Shown: positions 50,643 through 59,467, numbered from the stretch's first letter. The stretch: DNA of 64,000 nucleotides from Paraburkholderia guartelaensis (GCF_004353905.1 NZ_SMOD01000011.1:62001-126000); one strand, 5' to 3'. Numbers and translations are program-made. The notes: generated from the letters alone by a model not told the origin.

Positions 50643-51890
50643 TCAGCCCTCGGCGGCGGCGCTCGGTCCGCGCGCCGGCAGATTCAGCAAAAGGCGCAGC
50701 AGGTCGGGCTGGCGGCGCGTCGCCGTCTTCTGAAAGATCGATTGCAATTGTTTGCGCACGGTGTCGTGCTGCACGCCGACGTGCGCGGCGATTTCCTTTT
50801 GCGTGAGACCTTCCGCGAGCAGCAGCGCAATGCGGCATTCGGCCGGCGAGAGATCGAAGGCCGTGGCGAGCACCCGCTCGTCGACGAGCGGCGCGGAACG
50901 CGGGTGATAGAAGGTCAGCGCCGCGAAGGCGCGCAATTCCGAGGCCGAGGAATCGTCGGCCGTCACCACGTTGTAGAACGCGTAGAGCACCTCCTGCTGG
51001 CTTGCCGAGGCCTGTGCACGGCCGTGCCCGGTATGGGTTTGGCCGTGCGGGTCCGTTGCGGCGGCGTTGGGCGTATCCGGCGCGACCGTACCGTCGACAG
51101 CGCCTACGATACGCAACGCGCGAAAGCGCGCCGCCGCCGCCCGCGCACCGCTCGCGCGGCTACGCAGGCGCGCTTCGCTCACGGCGATGTCCTCGAGCAG
51201 GCGCGCGTGATGGGGCGATGCGAGCGTGATCCGCCGTCCGCGCACCCGCACGAGCGAAGTCGCCTTCAGGAGCCGCTGCGCGGGCTCATTGCTATGGAGC
51301 ACCTCGCCCTGCGCGCTCACGAGCATGGCTGGCGGACGTGAGCGGTTTGCAAGCGTGTCGGCGTTCAAGGCCATGCGGCGGACGTAATGGCGCACCGCGC
51401 GCACGAGGTGCGGCGTGAGCCGCTCGAGCAGTTCGCGGTGCTCACTCCGGAGCGGCCCGGGCTCGGCGCCCGCGCTGCACGCAAGCATGACGGCGAGCCC
51501 GTTCTGTTCGATCAGCTTGCACAGCGCCACGCAGCGATGGCCTTCCTCGAGCGGGCAGAGTTCGAACCCGGCTGCGCAGTCGCCGTCCGCGCAGTCAAGC
51601 TCGATGCCGCAATGCAGCCACTTGCGTGGCGGGTAAGCACGCAGCCATGCAAGGCGCGCATCGTCGCGGTAGAGCGGCCGAATGCGCTCCAGCGGTTCCG
51701 CGCCGGCCAGCGCGAAACCATCGCTCCAGGAAAAATGATCGCGCTGCCGGTCAAAGGCAAACAGATGAATCGACGCCACCCCAGTCGCCTCGCGCAATTG
51801 CGCGCAAAAATCCTTCCAGGCGCAAGGATTATCGAGTGTGTCGTAAATAACGTGCAGCAGGCGGTCGTATTGTGATTCGTTTGTTCTCAC
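50643..51890 (-). CDS. LuxR-type helix-turn-helix transcriptional regulator
   Basis: A regulator of about 415 residues. The C-terminal 65 residues form a LuxR/NarL-type helix-turn-helix (LSPAECRIALLLAEGLTQKEIAAHVGVQHDTVRKQLQSIFQKT). The N-terminal region is divergent and holds a four-cysteine stretch (CGIELDCADGDCAAGFELCPLEEGHRCVALC) that might bind metal or sense redox. There is no receiver domain. The frame stays open to an ATG at 52148, but the sequence upstream of 51890 turns AT-rich and loses coding character. The GTG at 51890 (GTG-AGAACAAACGAA) is therefore my preferred start, with low certainty. It overlaps no gene and is convergent with the lipoprotein gene. Confidence 0.75.
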   Translation of the reverse strand: MRTNESQYDRLLHVIYDTLDNPCAWKDFCAQLREATGVASIHLFAFDRQRDHFSWSDGFALAGAEPLERIRPLYRDDARLAWLRAYPPRKWLHCGIELDCADGDCAAGFELCPLEEGHRCVALCKLIEQNGLAVMLACSAGAEPGPLRSEHRELLERLTPHLVRAVRHYVRRMALNADTLANRSRPPAMLVSAQGEVLHSNEPAQRLLKATSLVRVRGRRITLASPHHARLLEDIAVSEARLRSRASGARAAAARFRALRIVGAVDGTVAPDTPNAAATDPHGQTHTGHGRAQASASQQEVLYAFYNVVTADDSSASELRAFAALTFYHPRSAPLVDERVLATAFDLSPAECRIALLLAEGLTQKEIAAHVGVQHDTVRKQLQSIFQKTATRRQPDLLRLLLNLPARGPSAAAEG

Positions 51891-52273
51891 GCCATTCTCG
51901 TTGTTCGTATTGTGAAAGACTATCGGCAGCAAAATGCGCTCCGCATAGCGTTCCACAATTGAGGAATATACAGACGCAATAGCCCCCGTTAATCTGCCTT
52001 CCGATATGGATGCGGATACAACCGTCAGCGTGGACGAGCGGCCATTGAACTTCCGTGCGGTATCCAACGGATAGCCGGGCGCGCTGGCCTTATTCTGTCT
52101 GACAGTACGAACAAAAGCTGTAAATCCGCCGCGGCGTGCATTTAGCACGGTCAGTCGGCGCGATTACCAAACTGACCGATTATCCGCGGCATGCGGAAAA
52201 GCGGCGATGCGACGAAAGTGAGTGCATGCTTTTTGCGCGCGCTCGATAAAACTTGTCATTACCGGGGGCAGCG
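51891..52273. other. Divergent region between the LuxR-type and small hypothetical genes
   Basis: 383 bp of lower GC than the flanking genes. The LuxR-type start could lie anywhere to 52148. I find no definite promoter or operator. Confidence 0.35.
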
Positions 52274-52501
52274 ATGAATCATCACCAACTCGAAAAGGAC
52301 ATTGAGCATCTCGAACACATCATCGGGCGGCTCTCAGGGCGCGACCGTATTCCGCTCTCTTATTGGCGCGGCCGGCTCGAGTCCGTTTCCAGCGAGAACC
52401 TCGTGCCTTCGCAGGTACAGCGCGTGAAGCGGCTCAATGAAGCGCTGCGCGCGCTCGAAAGCCGTCTGTCACACGAATCGCTGCAACAGCGCGAACGTTA
52501 A
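52274..52501 (+). CDS. Small conserved-type hypothetical protein
   Basis: A 75-residue, highly charged, mostly helical protein: HQLEKDIEHLEHIIGRLSG and RVKRLNEALRALESRLSH are heptad-like and could form a coiled coil. The central segment YWRGRLESVSSENLVPSQ has the only less regular part. The ATG at 52274 follows GGGGGCAGCG, and an ATG at 52253 is an alternative start. It lies 105 bp before the H-NS-like gene. Not recognised; the coding call rests on length, codon use and position, and such short charged proteins are common in Burkholderia genomes. Confidence 0.6.
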   Translation: MNHHQLEKDIEHLEHIIGRLSGRDRIPLSYWRGRLESVSSENLVPSQVQRVKRLNEALRALESRLSHESLQQRER

Positions 52502-52606
52502 CGCCAACGTTTGCGGCAGCGTTGTAAAAAAGCGCGCCTTCATCGTCGCTCGGGCTCCAAACCGGTCACAATGGCACTCTCTTGACCGAACTGGAGATGC
52601 GTTTTC

Positions 52607-52900
52607 ATGCCGAGCTACAAGCAACTGACCGCCCAGCTGGAAAAGCTTCACAAGGAAGTGGCTGCGGCGCGTGAAAAGGAAATTGACCAGGCGATCGCCG
52701 AGATCAAGGAAAAAATCGCGGAGTACGACATCACCGCGGAAGAACTGGGCTTCGCGAGCCGACGCGCAGGCCCCGCGCGCAAGAAGGCGCTGCCGGCCCG
52801 CTACGTGAACCCGAAAACGGGTGAGACCTGGAGCGGCCGTGGCCGCGCGCCGGGCTGGCTGGCGGGCAAGAACCGCGAACGCTTCCTCATCAAGGAATAA
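52607..52900 (+). CDS. H-NS histone-like nucleoid protein
   Basis: A 97-residue protein of the short Burkholderia H-NS family. The N-terminal 50 residues are a charged coiled-coil oligomerisation segment (LTAQLEKLHKEVAAAREKEIDQAIAEIKEKIAEY). A basic linker follows, then the DNA-binding motif YVNPKTGETWSGRGRAPGWLAG, containing the GRGRAPGWL core that inserts into the AT-rich minor groove. It is complete and normal. It acts as a xenogeneic silencer or nucleoid organiser. Single gene. Confidence 0.95.
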   Translation: MPSYKQLTAQLEKLHKEVAAAREKEIDQAIAEIKEKIAEYDITAEELGFASRRAGPARKKALPARYVNPKTGETWSGRGRAPGWLAGKNRERFLIKE

Positions 52901-53462
52901 CGGGCCAAATCTCGCCCGGCCGTTACACCAGGGTGCACAGCACCCGACGTGACGGCCGCACCGCTTCAAGCCTCCCGAAAAAGCTCACCTCACGCACTGC
53001 GCAGCGCGCAGCGGCATGCACGAAGCGCAGGACAGGGACGTTCGTGGAGGGGGTGGACGTCTGTGGCGAAAGGAAATCTTCGCGAAAATAGGGGGCGTCC
53101 CGCCAGCGCGCCGGGTGCATGAGGGTGTCGACGGGGCGCTCGCACCGAGGTCCTGTAAAAGCTCACCTTTGGCGATGCGGCGCCAAGCTGCGCGTCCAAC
53201 CGGTTCGAACCCCATCAAACCTTTAGTCGGCGGGACGAATGCCGTGTATCATTCGGTCCCGGCGCCTTTTCGCTTTTTACGCGGGCATCCCCGGGACATT
53301 CCCGATCGCTCGTGCTATTTGCCGGGCGTAGCGGTCCGCACTCTGCCGCCGCACGCGCCGTAAGCGTTGCTTGAAAACGCGCCCGCAAGCGCCGCCGCGC
53401 TCGCCGCAACCCCTGCCGCGCGGCCCGGTTGCCCGAATTCATCTGTGATACCCGCCCTATCC
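52901..53462. other. Long intergenic region between the H-NS-like gene and prfC
   Basis: 562 bp without a supportable gene. It includes an imperfect hairpin just after the H-NS stop (TAACGG/CCGTTA arms, no T-run), two copies of AAAAGCTCACCT (52979-52990 and 53157-53168), a GGTTCGAACC palindrome near 53202 that is not part of a tRNA, and a TATCAT -10-like hexamer (53247-53252) with no good -35 that may belong to prfC. Confidence 0.45.
52979..53168. repeat. Direct repeat pair AAAAGCTCACCT in the intergenic region
   Basis: The 12-bp sequence occurs at 52979-52990 and 53157-53168, 178 bp apart, in the same orientation. Partial similarity continues on the AAAA side when read on the minus strand (AGGTGAGCTTTT then T or A, C, G or A, GGA). 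Confidence 0.45.
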
Positions 53463-55064
53463 ATGTCAGTAGCCGAACTCAGACGCCGCCGCACGTTCGC
53501 GGTCATTTCTCACCCGGACGCGGGCAAGACCACGCTCACCGAAAAGCTGCTGCTGTTTTCGGGCGCGATCCAGATCGCCGGTACCGTGAAGGGCAAGAAG
53601 AGCGGCCGCTTCGCGACCTCCGACTGGATGGAGATCGAAAAGCAGCGCGGCATTTCGGTCGCCAGCTCGGTCATGCAGTTCGAGTACGGCGACGCTGTCA
53701 TCAATCTGCTCGACACGCCGGGCCACGAGGACTTCTCGGAAGACACGTACCGCGTGCTGACGGCGGTCGATGCGGCCGTGATGGTGATCGACGGCGCGAA
53801 CGGCGTGGAAGCGCAAACGCTCAAGCTGCTCGAAGTCTGCCGCAGCCGCAAGACGCCCATTCTCACGTTCATCAACAAGCTCGACCGCGAAGTGCGCGAG
53901 CCGCTCGACCTGCTCGACGAAATCGAGCAGCACCTGGGCGTGGCCGCCGTGCCGTTCACCTGGCCTATCGGCATGGGCAAGGAGTTCCAGGGCGTGTACG
54001 ACATCCAGCGCGACCAGGTGCGCGTATTCCGCGCGGGCCAGGAGTCGCTGGGCGGCGCGGTGGAAACGCTGCAGAACCTCAGCGAAGCCGATGGCGAAGC
54101 GCGCTTCGGCTATCACTGGAAGCGCACCAAGGAAGAAGTCGAACTGATCACGGGCGCGACGCCCACCTTCGATCGCGACGCCTTCCTCGCGGGCGAGCAG
54201 TCGCCGGTGCTGTTCGGCTCGGCGATCAACAACTTCGGCGTGAAGGAAATTCTCGACGCGCTGGTCGATCTCGCGCCGCCGCCGTCGCCGCGTATGGCCG
54301 TGCAGCGTCCGGTCTCGCCCGACGAGCCCAAGTTCACGGGCGTCGTGTTCAAGGTGCAGGCCAACATGGATCTCGCGCACCGCGACCGCGTGGCGTTTAT
54401 CCGCGTGTGCTCGGGCCATTTCGAGCGCGGCATGCAGTTGAAGGTCACGCGCAACAACAAGACTTTCCGTGCGAACAACGTGGTGAGCTTCCTGTCGCAG
54501 CGCCGTGAGACCGTGGCCGAGGCATACCCTGGCGACATCATCGGTATTCCTAATCACGGCACGCTGAGTCTCGGCGACACGCTCACCGAAGGCGAAGACC
54601 TGCAATTCACGGGTCTGCCGTTCTTCGCGCCGGAAATCTTCCAGACCATCGAAGTGGTCGATCCGATGCGTGCGAAGCAACTGGGCGAAGCGCTCAAGCA
54701 GCTTGGCGAAGAGGGCGCGATCCAGGTGTTCCGCCCGATCCACGGCGGCGCGACGATTCTGGGCGCCGTCGGCCAGCTGCAGTTCGAAGTGGTGTCGCAC
54801 CGCCTCGCGGCCGAGTACAAGGTTGCCGTGCGCCTGATGCCCGCGCGCTATCGTCTCTCGCGCTGGGTGACCTGCGACGATCCCGCCGAGCTGCGCCGCT
54901 TCACCGATTCGTACGAGGCGCGCATGGCCTACGACGCTTCGAACGCGCCGACGTATCTCGCCTCGCACGTCTCCGAAATCGAAGTCGCACAAAAGGCCTG
55001 GCCGAAGATCGTGTTCAACGAACTGCGCGAGCATTCGGGCGCGCCGTTCCGCAAGTCGATGTAA
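53463..55064 (+). CDS. prfC: Peptide chain release factor 3
   Basis: A 533-residue translational GTPase that removes RF1/RF2 from the ribosome after termination. The P-loop is SHPDAGKTTLTEKLLL (G1). DWMEIEKQRGISV is the G2 region, DTPGHEDFSEDTYR G3, and FINKLDRE G4. The later domains show RP-3-specific blocks (GDIIGIPNHGTLSLGDTLTEGE, FFAPEIFQTIEVVDPMRAKQL and QFEVVSHRLAAEYKV). E. coli RF3 is 529 residues. I chose the ATG at 53463 (MSVAELRRRRTFAVISHPDAG); a longer in-frame start at 53367 adds an Ala-rich leader with no family support. Confidence 0.96.
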   Translation: MSVAELRRRRTFAVISHPDAGKTTLTEKLLLFSGAIQIAGTVKGKKSGRFATSDWMEIEKQRGISVASSVMQFEYGDAVINLLDTPGHEDFSEDTYRVLTAVDAAVMVIDGANGVEAQTLKLLEVCRSRKTPILTFINKLDREVREPLDLLDEIEQHLGVAAVPFTWPIGMGKEFQGVYDIQRDQVRVFRAGQESLGGAVETLQNLSEADGEARFGYHWKRTKEEVELITGATPTFDRDAFLAGEQSPVLFGSAINNFGVKEILDALVDLAPPPSPRMAVQRPVSPDEPKFTGVVFKVQANMDLAHRDRVAFIRVCSGHFERGMQLKVTRNNKTFRANNVVSFLSQRRETVAEAYPGDIIGIPNHGTLSLGDTLTEGEDLQFTGLPFFAPEIFQTIEVVDPMRAKQLGEALKQLGEEGAIQVFRPIHGGATILGAVGQLQFEVVSHRLAAEYKVAVRLMPARYRLSRWVTCDDPAELRRFTDSYEARMAYDASNAPTYLASHVSEIEVAQKAWPKIVFNELREHSGAPFRKSM

Positions 55065-55068
55065 CACG

Positions 55069-55090
55069 CACGGCGCGCTCGCGCCGTGTT
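55069..55090 (+). terminator. Hairpin after prfC
   Basis: CACGGCGC (55069-55076) pairs with GCGCCGTG (55081-55088), four-base loop, followed by only TT. GC-rich and close to the stop, so likely the prfC terminator despite the weak T-run. Confidence 0.45.
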
Positions 55091-55302
55091 CACAAACCAC
55101 GCGAAGTTCCTTCTCGTGCATCGTGGTGTCACACGCCCAGGGCGGCGTGCGGCGCCATGCCGCCGCGTCTGCGCTCACATGCGCCGGGCGAAAAACGCGC
55201 AGCGCCTGCGCGCTTGCCCTATCCTCTTCTCGTAACGGTAAAAGACGACAAACGGGCGTCCGCCTGCGGGCGCGCGCCTCGCCAGACCAACGAGGAGTGC
55301 CT

Positions 55303-57666
55303 GTGACCGTACGCAATCTCGACGCAGTGTTCCAGCCGAAATCCGTGGCCGTGATCGGCGCTTCGCAGCGCCCCGGCAGCATCGGCAGCATGGTGTGGCG
55401 GCGGCTGATCGACGGCGGCTTCACAAGCCCGCTGTGGGCCGTCAATCCGCGCCATGCGGGCGACTTCGAAGCCTTCGACGGCCGGCCCGTGCTCGCCGAC
55501 GCGGGCGACCTGCCCGAGGCGCCCGGCGTTGCCATCATCTGCACGCGGCCCGCCACGTGGCCCGCGCTCGTGCATCGCCTCGGCGGCATGGGTACGCGCG
55601 CGGCGATCATCGTCGGCGAGGTGAGCGACGAGGCCGATCAGGCCGACCTGCGCCATGCGCTGGCGGCGGCGCGCCCGCACCTGCTGCGTATCGTCGGCCC
55701 CGGCAGTCTCGGCGCGCTCACGCCCGCGCTCAACGCGCAGCTGGGCGCGGCAGCATCGATTGCGCGCAAGGGCGGCGTGGCGTGGGTGTCGCAGTCCAAC
55801 GCGCTCACCAACGCGGTGCTGCGCTGGGCTGCGCCGCGCGGGCTGGGCTTTTCGCACGTGATCGCGCTCGGCGACGAAGCCGACGTCGACGTGGGCGACG
55901 TGCTCGACTACCTCGCGAGCGACCCGAGCACGCGCGCGATCCTGCTCGAAGTGGACACGATCCGTGCGGCGCGCAAGTTCATGTCGGCGGCGCGCGCGGC
56001 GGCGCGCAACAAACCCGTGCTTGCGCTGCGCAGCGGCCGCGACGACAAGGGCGATGCGCTCTACACGGCGGCGTTCCGGCGCGCGGGCCTCGTGCGCGTC
56101 GACACGCTCGACGACCTGCTCGACGAAATCGAAACGCTCGGCGTGGGCCGCGTGGCCGCGAGCGACACGGCCACGCTCATCACGAGCGACCGCGGCGTGG
56201 CCACGCTTGCGCGCGACGCCTTCATGAAAGCCGGCGACACGCTCGCGCGCTGGAACGACGAAGCGCTCGCGGCCGTCCAGGCCGCGCTGCCGCACGCGCA
56301 GGCCGGCAATCCGCTCGTGCTCGGCGACACCGCGAAGCCCGAGCACTTCGGCCTCGCGCTGCAAACGCTCGCCACGCACCGCTCGAGCGGCACGGCGTTC
56401 GTCGTCCACGCGCCGACCCACAGCGCGCCGGTGGACGCCGTGGCGCGCACGCTGATCGAGCAACAGCGTTTCGCGTATCGCGGCATGCTCGCGTGCTTCT
56501 TCGGCGGCGTGGACGAAGCTACGCGCGACGAACTGCACGCGCACGGCATTCCGGTGCACACCACGCCGCGGCGTCTGGCGCGCGCGTTTGCGCGTCTCGT
56601 CGATTACCGGCTGGGCCGCGAGCTATTGATGCAGACGCCGGAGACGATGCCCGCCCAGGGCCCGGCCGCGATCGAGGCCGCGCAGGGCGAAGCGCGCGCG
56701 GCGCTGGCGGCGGGGCGCACGGAGCTGAAAGGGGAGGAGGCGGGCAGATTGCTGGCCTTGTTCGGGCTCGCCATGCAGGCGCAGGATGAACCGGGCGTGA
56801 AGCCGGTGGTGGACGTGTCGGTCGAGTTTCGCGACGACGACAACTTCGGGCCGGTGTTCCGGTTCGCCGCGCCTTCGCCGGACGATTTTTCGCCGCCGCT
56901 GCGCGTGTACAGCCTGCCGCCGCTGAACCCCGTGCTCTCGCGCGACATCGTCGCGCACTCGCCGTATGCGCGCTATACGGCGCCCGAGCCGACACTGGCC
57001 GCGCTCACCGAGCTATCGCAGTTCGTATGCGAGGTGCGCGAAATCGTGGGCTTGCGACTGACGCTGCGTGTGCTGCCCGAGGCGGTCGTGGTCGTCGCGC
57101 CTAGCCTGCAGCTTGCGGAAAAGCGCAGCCGCTTCGCGATCATGCCGTATCCGCGGCGGCTCGAAGAGACCATCGACTGGCACGGCGAGCGCCTCACGAT
57201 CCGCCCGATCCGTCCCGAAGACGAGGACATGCACCGCATGTTCGTCGAGTCGATGACGCCCGACGACTTGCGCCTGCGCTTCTTCTCGGCGGTGCGCAGC
57301 TTCGATCACACGCAGCTCGCGCGCATGACGCAAATCGACTACGACCGCGAGATGGCGCTCATTGCCGTGGTGCACGGCGAAGACGGCCAGCCGCGCACGC
57401 TGGGTGTGGTGCGCGCCGTGGCCGACCCGGACAACGAGACCGCCGAGTTCGCGGTCGCGATTCTGTCGACTCTCAAGCGGGGCGGCCTTGGCCGCTTGCT
57501 GATGTCGCGCATCATCGAATATGTGCGCTCGCGCGGCACGCACTGGCTGCTCGGCGAGGCGCTACGCGAGAACGCGCCGATGATCGGCCTCGCGCGCGCC
57601 TGCGGCTTCACCGTCACGCCCACGGAAGACCCGGGCGTGGTCGGTTTTCGCATGCCGCTCGACTGA
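55303..57666 (+). CDS. Pat-like protein acetyltransferase: CoA-binding/ligase domains fused to GNAT
   Basis: A 787-residue fusion. Residues 5-105 are the CoA-binding domain of NDP-forming acyl-CoA synthetases (VFQPKSVAVIGASQRPGSIGSMVWRRL). Residues about 150-400 are ligase-like (WVSQSNALTNAVLRWA, LLEVDTIRAARKFMSAARAAARNKPVLALRSGR). The ATP-grasp part (about 450-600) is short and degenerate. Residues 630-785 are a GNAT domain (LTIRPIRPEDEDMHRMFVESM, LGVVRAVADPDNETAEFAVAIL, GLGRLLMSRIIEYVR). This is the layout of PatZ/YfiQ lysine acetyltransferases, though somewhat shorter (E. coli 886). I prefer the GTG at 55303 after GAGGAG. It probably acetylates metabolic enzymes such as acetyl-CoA synthetase. 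Confidence 0.88.
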   Translation: MTVRNLDAVFQPKSVAVIGASQRPGSIGSMVWRRLIDGGFTSPLWAVNPRHAGDFEAFDGRPVLADAGDLPEAPGVAIICTRPATWPALVHRLGGMGTRAAIIVGEVSDEADQADLRHALAAARPHLLRIVGPGSLGALTPALNAQLGAAASIARKGGVAWVSQSNALTNAVLRWAAPRGLGFSHVIALGDEADVDVGDVLDYLASDPSTRAILLEVDTIRAARKFMSAARAAARNKPVLALRSGRDDKGDALYTAAFRRAGLVRVDTLDDLLDEIETLGVGRVAASDTATLITSDRGVATLARDAFMKAGDTLARWNDEALAAVQAALPHAQAGNPLVLGDTAKPEHFGLALQTLATHRSSGTAFVVHAPTHSAPVDAVARTLIEQQRFAYRGMLACFFGGVDEATRDELHAHGIPVHTTPRRLARAFARLVDYRLGRELLMQTPETMPAQGPAAIEAAQGEARAALAAGRTELKGEEAGRLLALFGLAMQAQDEPGVKPVVDVSVEFRDDDNFGPVFRFAAPSPDDFSPPLRVYSLPPLNPVLSRDIVAHSPYARYTAPEPTLAALTELSQFVCEVREIVGLRLTLRVLPEAVVVVAPSLQLAEKRSRFAIMPYPRRLEETIDWHGERLTIRPIRPEDEDMHRMFVESMTPDDLRLRFFSAVRSFDHTQLARMTQIDYDREMALIAVVHGEDGQPRTLGVVRAVADPDNETAEFAVAILSTLKRGGLGRLLMSRIIEYVRSRGTHWLLGEALRENAPMIGLARACGFTVTPTEDPGVVGFRMPLD

Positions 57667-57684
57667 GCCGGCGTGCCTGGCCGC

Positions 57685-58230
57685 TTAAGCGGCCAGCTTT
57701 GCGAGCGCGTCGTCGATCTGGCCGCGCATGAGTGCGAGTTCTTCGAGCCACGTCTCGCCGTACTGCGCACCGGTTTCCTTCTCGAGCCGCGCGATGGTCG
57801 CGGCGCAGCGCGCGGCGTCCTTGGGCGTGGCGATGAACGCCTTGACCGACTGGCCGCCCTGGAACGCCTCGAACAGCGGCGTGCGGATTTCATCGGGCAG
57901 CGCGCGCGTCGTCCACTGGTGCGTCTTGCCGTTGAAGGTAAGCGAAGGCGGCAGCACGCGCTCCTTGCGCGTGGCCGGAATCAGGCCGAAATTGCGCGCG
58001 GCTTCGGCGATCTGCTCGGCCGTGAAAAGCTCCTCGGGAGCGATCTCGAATTGCGCGATGGCGGTTTCGACGGTCTTCATCGCGTCGGCGCGGTCGTCGC
58101 GCTTTTTCTGCGCGCGCGCGACGATGTCGCGCAGCTCGTCGGCTTCGTCGGTTGAGATCGTGAAGCTCGCCTGTTTCTGCTGAAGCTCGGAAAAGCGCTG
58201 GAATTCTTGATCGGTCAGGAGTTTCGCCAT
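57685..58230 (-). CDS. Conserved-type hypothetical protein of 181 residues
   Basis: A charged, largely helical protein. Residues 1-90 are predicted coiled-coil-like (EFQRFSELQQKQASFTISTDEADELRDIVARAQKKRDDRADAMKTVETAIAQF). A small mixed segment (FGLIPATRKERVLPPSLTFNGKTHQWTTRALPDEIR) and another helix pair (ARCAATIARLEKETG) follow. The N-terminal pattern faintly recalls H-NS-type proteins, but the DNA-binding core GRG is absent. I start at the ATG at 58230 (MAKLLTDQEF); a longer frame to 58422 has no support. It is convergent with the Pat-like gene. No function assigned. Confidence 0.7.
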   Translation of the reverse strand: MAKLLTDQEFQRFSELQQKQASFTISTDEADELRDIVARAQKKRDDRADAMKTVETAIAQFEIAPEELFTAEQIAEAARNFGLIPATRKERVLPPSLTFNGKTHQWTTRALPDEIRTPLFEAFQGGQSVKAFIATPKDAARCAATIARLEKETGAQYGETWLEELALMRGQIDDALAKLAA

Positions 58231-58431
58231 GGGTTTCGAATGCGCGTGAGCCGCTCGCCCGCCGTTTTGCGGCAGCGCGCGGCGCACAGGTTTTTTTGAG
58301 AGGGCCGCCATTCTAACCGTTTTGCGTGACCGGCTCTCCATGCACGAGAATCTGCGGATCGTCACGTTCGACGCAGAGCGCTGGGGCATCGAACTGCGTT
58401 CGTACTGAGCCCCACCGAGCACGACTGAGCT

Positions 58432-59265
58432 TCAGGCCGCGCCGTCCTCGCGAAACATCGACAAGGTCTGCACGGTCGCGCTCAGCATGCGCGTCGCCTC
58501 GTCGAGCGAGGGCGCGACGTAGTCGTCGATGCGCTTGAGGTACGGGCAGGTCAGCGCCGCGATCGCCTGACCCGAGGGCCCGAGCACCGGAAACGTCACG
58601 TCCGTCACGCCGAAAATCTGCTGACTGTCCTTGCGCGAGAAGCCCGCCTCGCGCACCTGCTCGCACGCGGCCTCCAGCGCGGCGTGGTCGACCGCCACCT
58701 CGCCCTTCACCTTCGTATGCTCCGCGAGCATGTGCGTGCGCTGCTCCGGCGTTTGCCAGGCGAGCAGCGTGCGTCCCGAACTCGTATCGACGAGACCCAC
58801 GCGCGAACCCAGCCGTACCGCAATGCCCCATGTGCCCGGCCCGTCCACCTGTGCGATCACGAGCAGGTTGCCGCGGTCGTACACGGTGAGATGGCAGGAC
58901 TGCTCGGCTTCGTTGGCAAAGCGCTGCATGAGCGGCAGCGCCTCCGAGATCAGGCGCTCCATGGGCGGGTGACGGTGTGCGAGCGTGAAGAGTTTCAGGC
59001 TCAGCGCATAGCGGTCGCCGCCTTCCGAGCGGATGACGTACTGGCGCGCCACCAGCCGCTCGAGCATGCGGTAGATCTCGCTCGCGTTGCGCCCTAGCGC
59101 CTTCGTGATCTCGGCGCGTGTGAGGCCGGCGCGCTGCTCCGCAAGCAGTTCGAGGATGTCGAGCCCCTTATCCAGCGCGGGCGCGCGATAGCGATCGGCG
59201 TCGTCTTTCTCTTCGGTTTCTTCGGGCACGTTGTCCATCTGGCTCTTTTTCGCGTTCTTTTCCAT
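58432..59265 (-). CDS. IclR-family regulator of the sugar-acid operon
   Basis: A 277-residue IclR-family protein. A charged leader (residues 1-25) precedes the winged helix at residues 28-90 (ALDKGLDILELLAEQRAGLTRAEITKALGRNASEIYRMLERLV). The effector domain contains the IclR-typical GRTLLAWQTPE and DSQQIFGVTDVTFPVLGPSGQAIAALTCPYL. I prefer the ATG at 59265, seven bases after GGGGAC; one at 59238 is possible. It is divergent from the UxaA operon across about 200 bp that holds a strong promoter with an overlapping TTCAC-TG-GTGAA dyad. It probably represses that operon in the absence of a sugar-acid inducer. Confidence 0.9.
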   Translation of the reverse strand: MEKNAKKSQMDNVPEETEEKDDADRYRAPALDKGLDILELLAEQRAGLTRAEITKALGRNASEIYRMLERLVARQYVIRSEGGDRYALSLKLFTLAHRHPPMERLISEALPLMQRFANEAEQSCHLTVYDRGNLLVIAQVDGPGTWGIAVRLGSRVGLVDTSSGRTLLAWQTPEQRTHMLAEHTKVKGEVAVDHAALEAACEQVREAGFSRKDSQQIFGVTDVTFPVLGPSGQAIAALTCPYLKRIDDYVAPSLDEATRMLSATVQTLSMFREDGAA

Positions 59266-59313
59266 TCGATCGTCCCCAGGGAAATCACGGGCCCATGCTG
59301 CACTGCACATCGC

Positions 59314-59343
59314 TTGACCTTGTGATATGCGTATATGAATAAT
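59314..59343 (+). promoter_or_regulatory. Sigma-70 promoter of the fucose-type operon
   Basis: TTGACC (59314-59319) and AATAAT (59338-59343) are spaced 18 bp apart, each one mismatch from consensus. Start site expected near 59350, leaving a leader of about 118 bp. Confidence 0.6.
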
Positions 59344-59346
59344 ATG

Positions 59347-59358
59347 TTCACTGGTGAA
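59347..59358. promoter_or_regulatory. Candidate IclR operator overlapping the transcription start
   Basis: TTCACTGGTGAA is a perfect 5-2-5 dyad directly downstream of the -10 box, covering the predicted start. This position fits repression by the divergent IclR-family protein. Confidence 0.5.
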
Positions 59359-59467
59359 TAAATGCCAGCGTCGTCGGGTATGGACGAGGCAGTTGCAACG
59401 GGTCGTGGGCGCGGCGGCATTTCGCTCGATGGCGACAAGAGCGCAGGACTAAAAGCGGAGATTATTT

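Noticed and set aside
53190..53220. GGTTCGAACC as part of a tRNA or tmRNA
   Set aside because: Neither strand gives a T-arm stem or an acceptor stem around it; it is only a short palindrome.
53367..53462. Extended N-terminus for release factor 3
   Set aside because: The extra 32 residues are Ala/Pro-rich and not found in RF3 proteins; the ATG at 53463 gives the known N-terminus.
58340..58408. 22-codon open frame reading MHENLRIVTFDAERWGIEL
   Set aside because: Protein-like sequence but too short, without a ribosome binding site. It might be the end of a lost gene, but nothing upstream in frame supports that.
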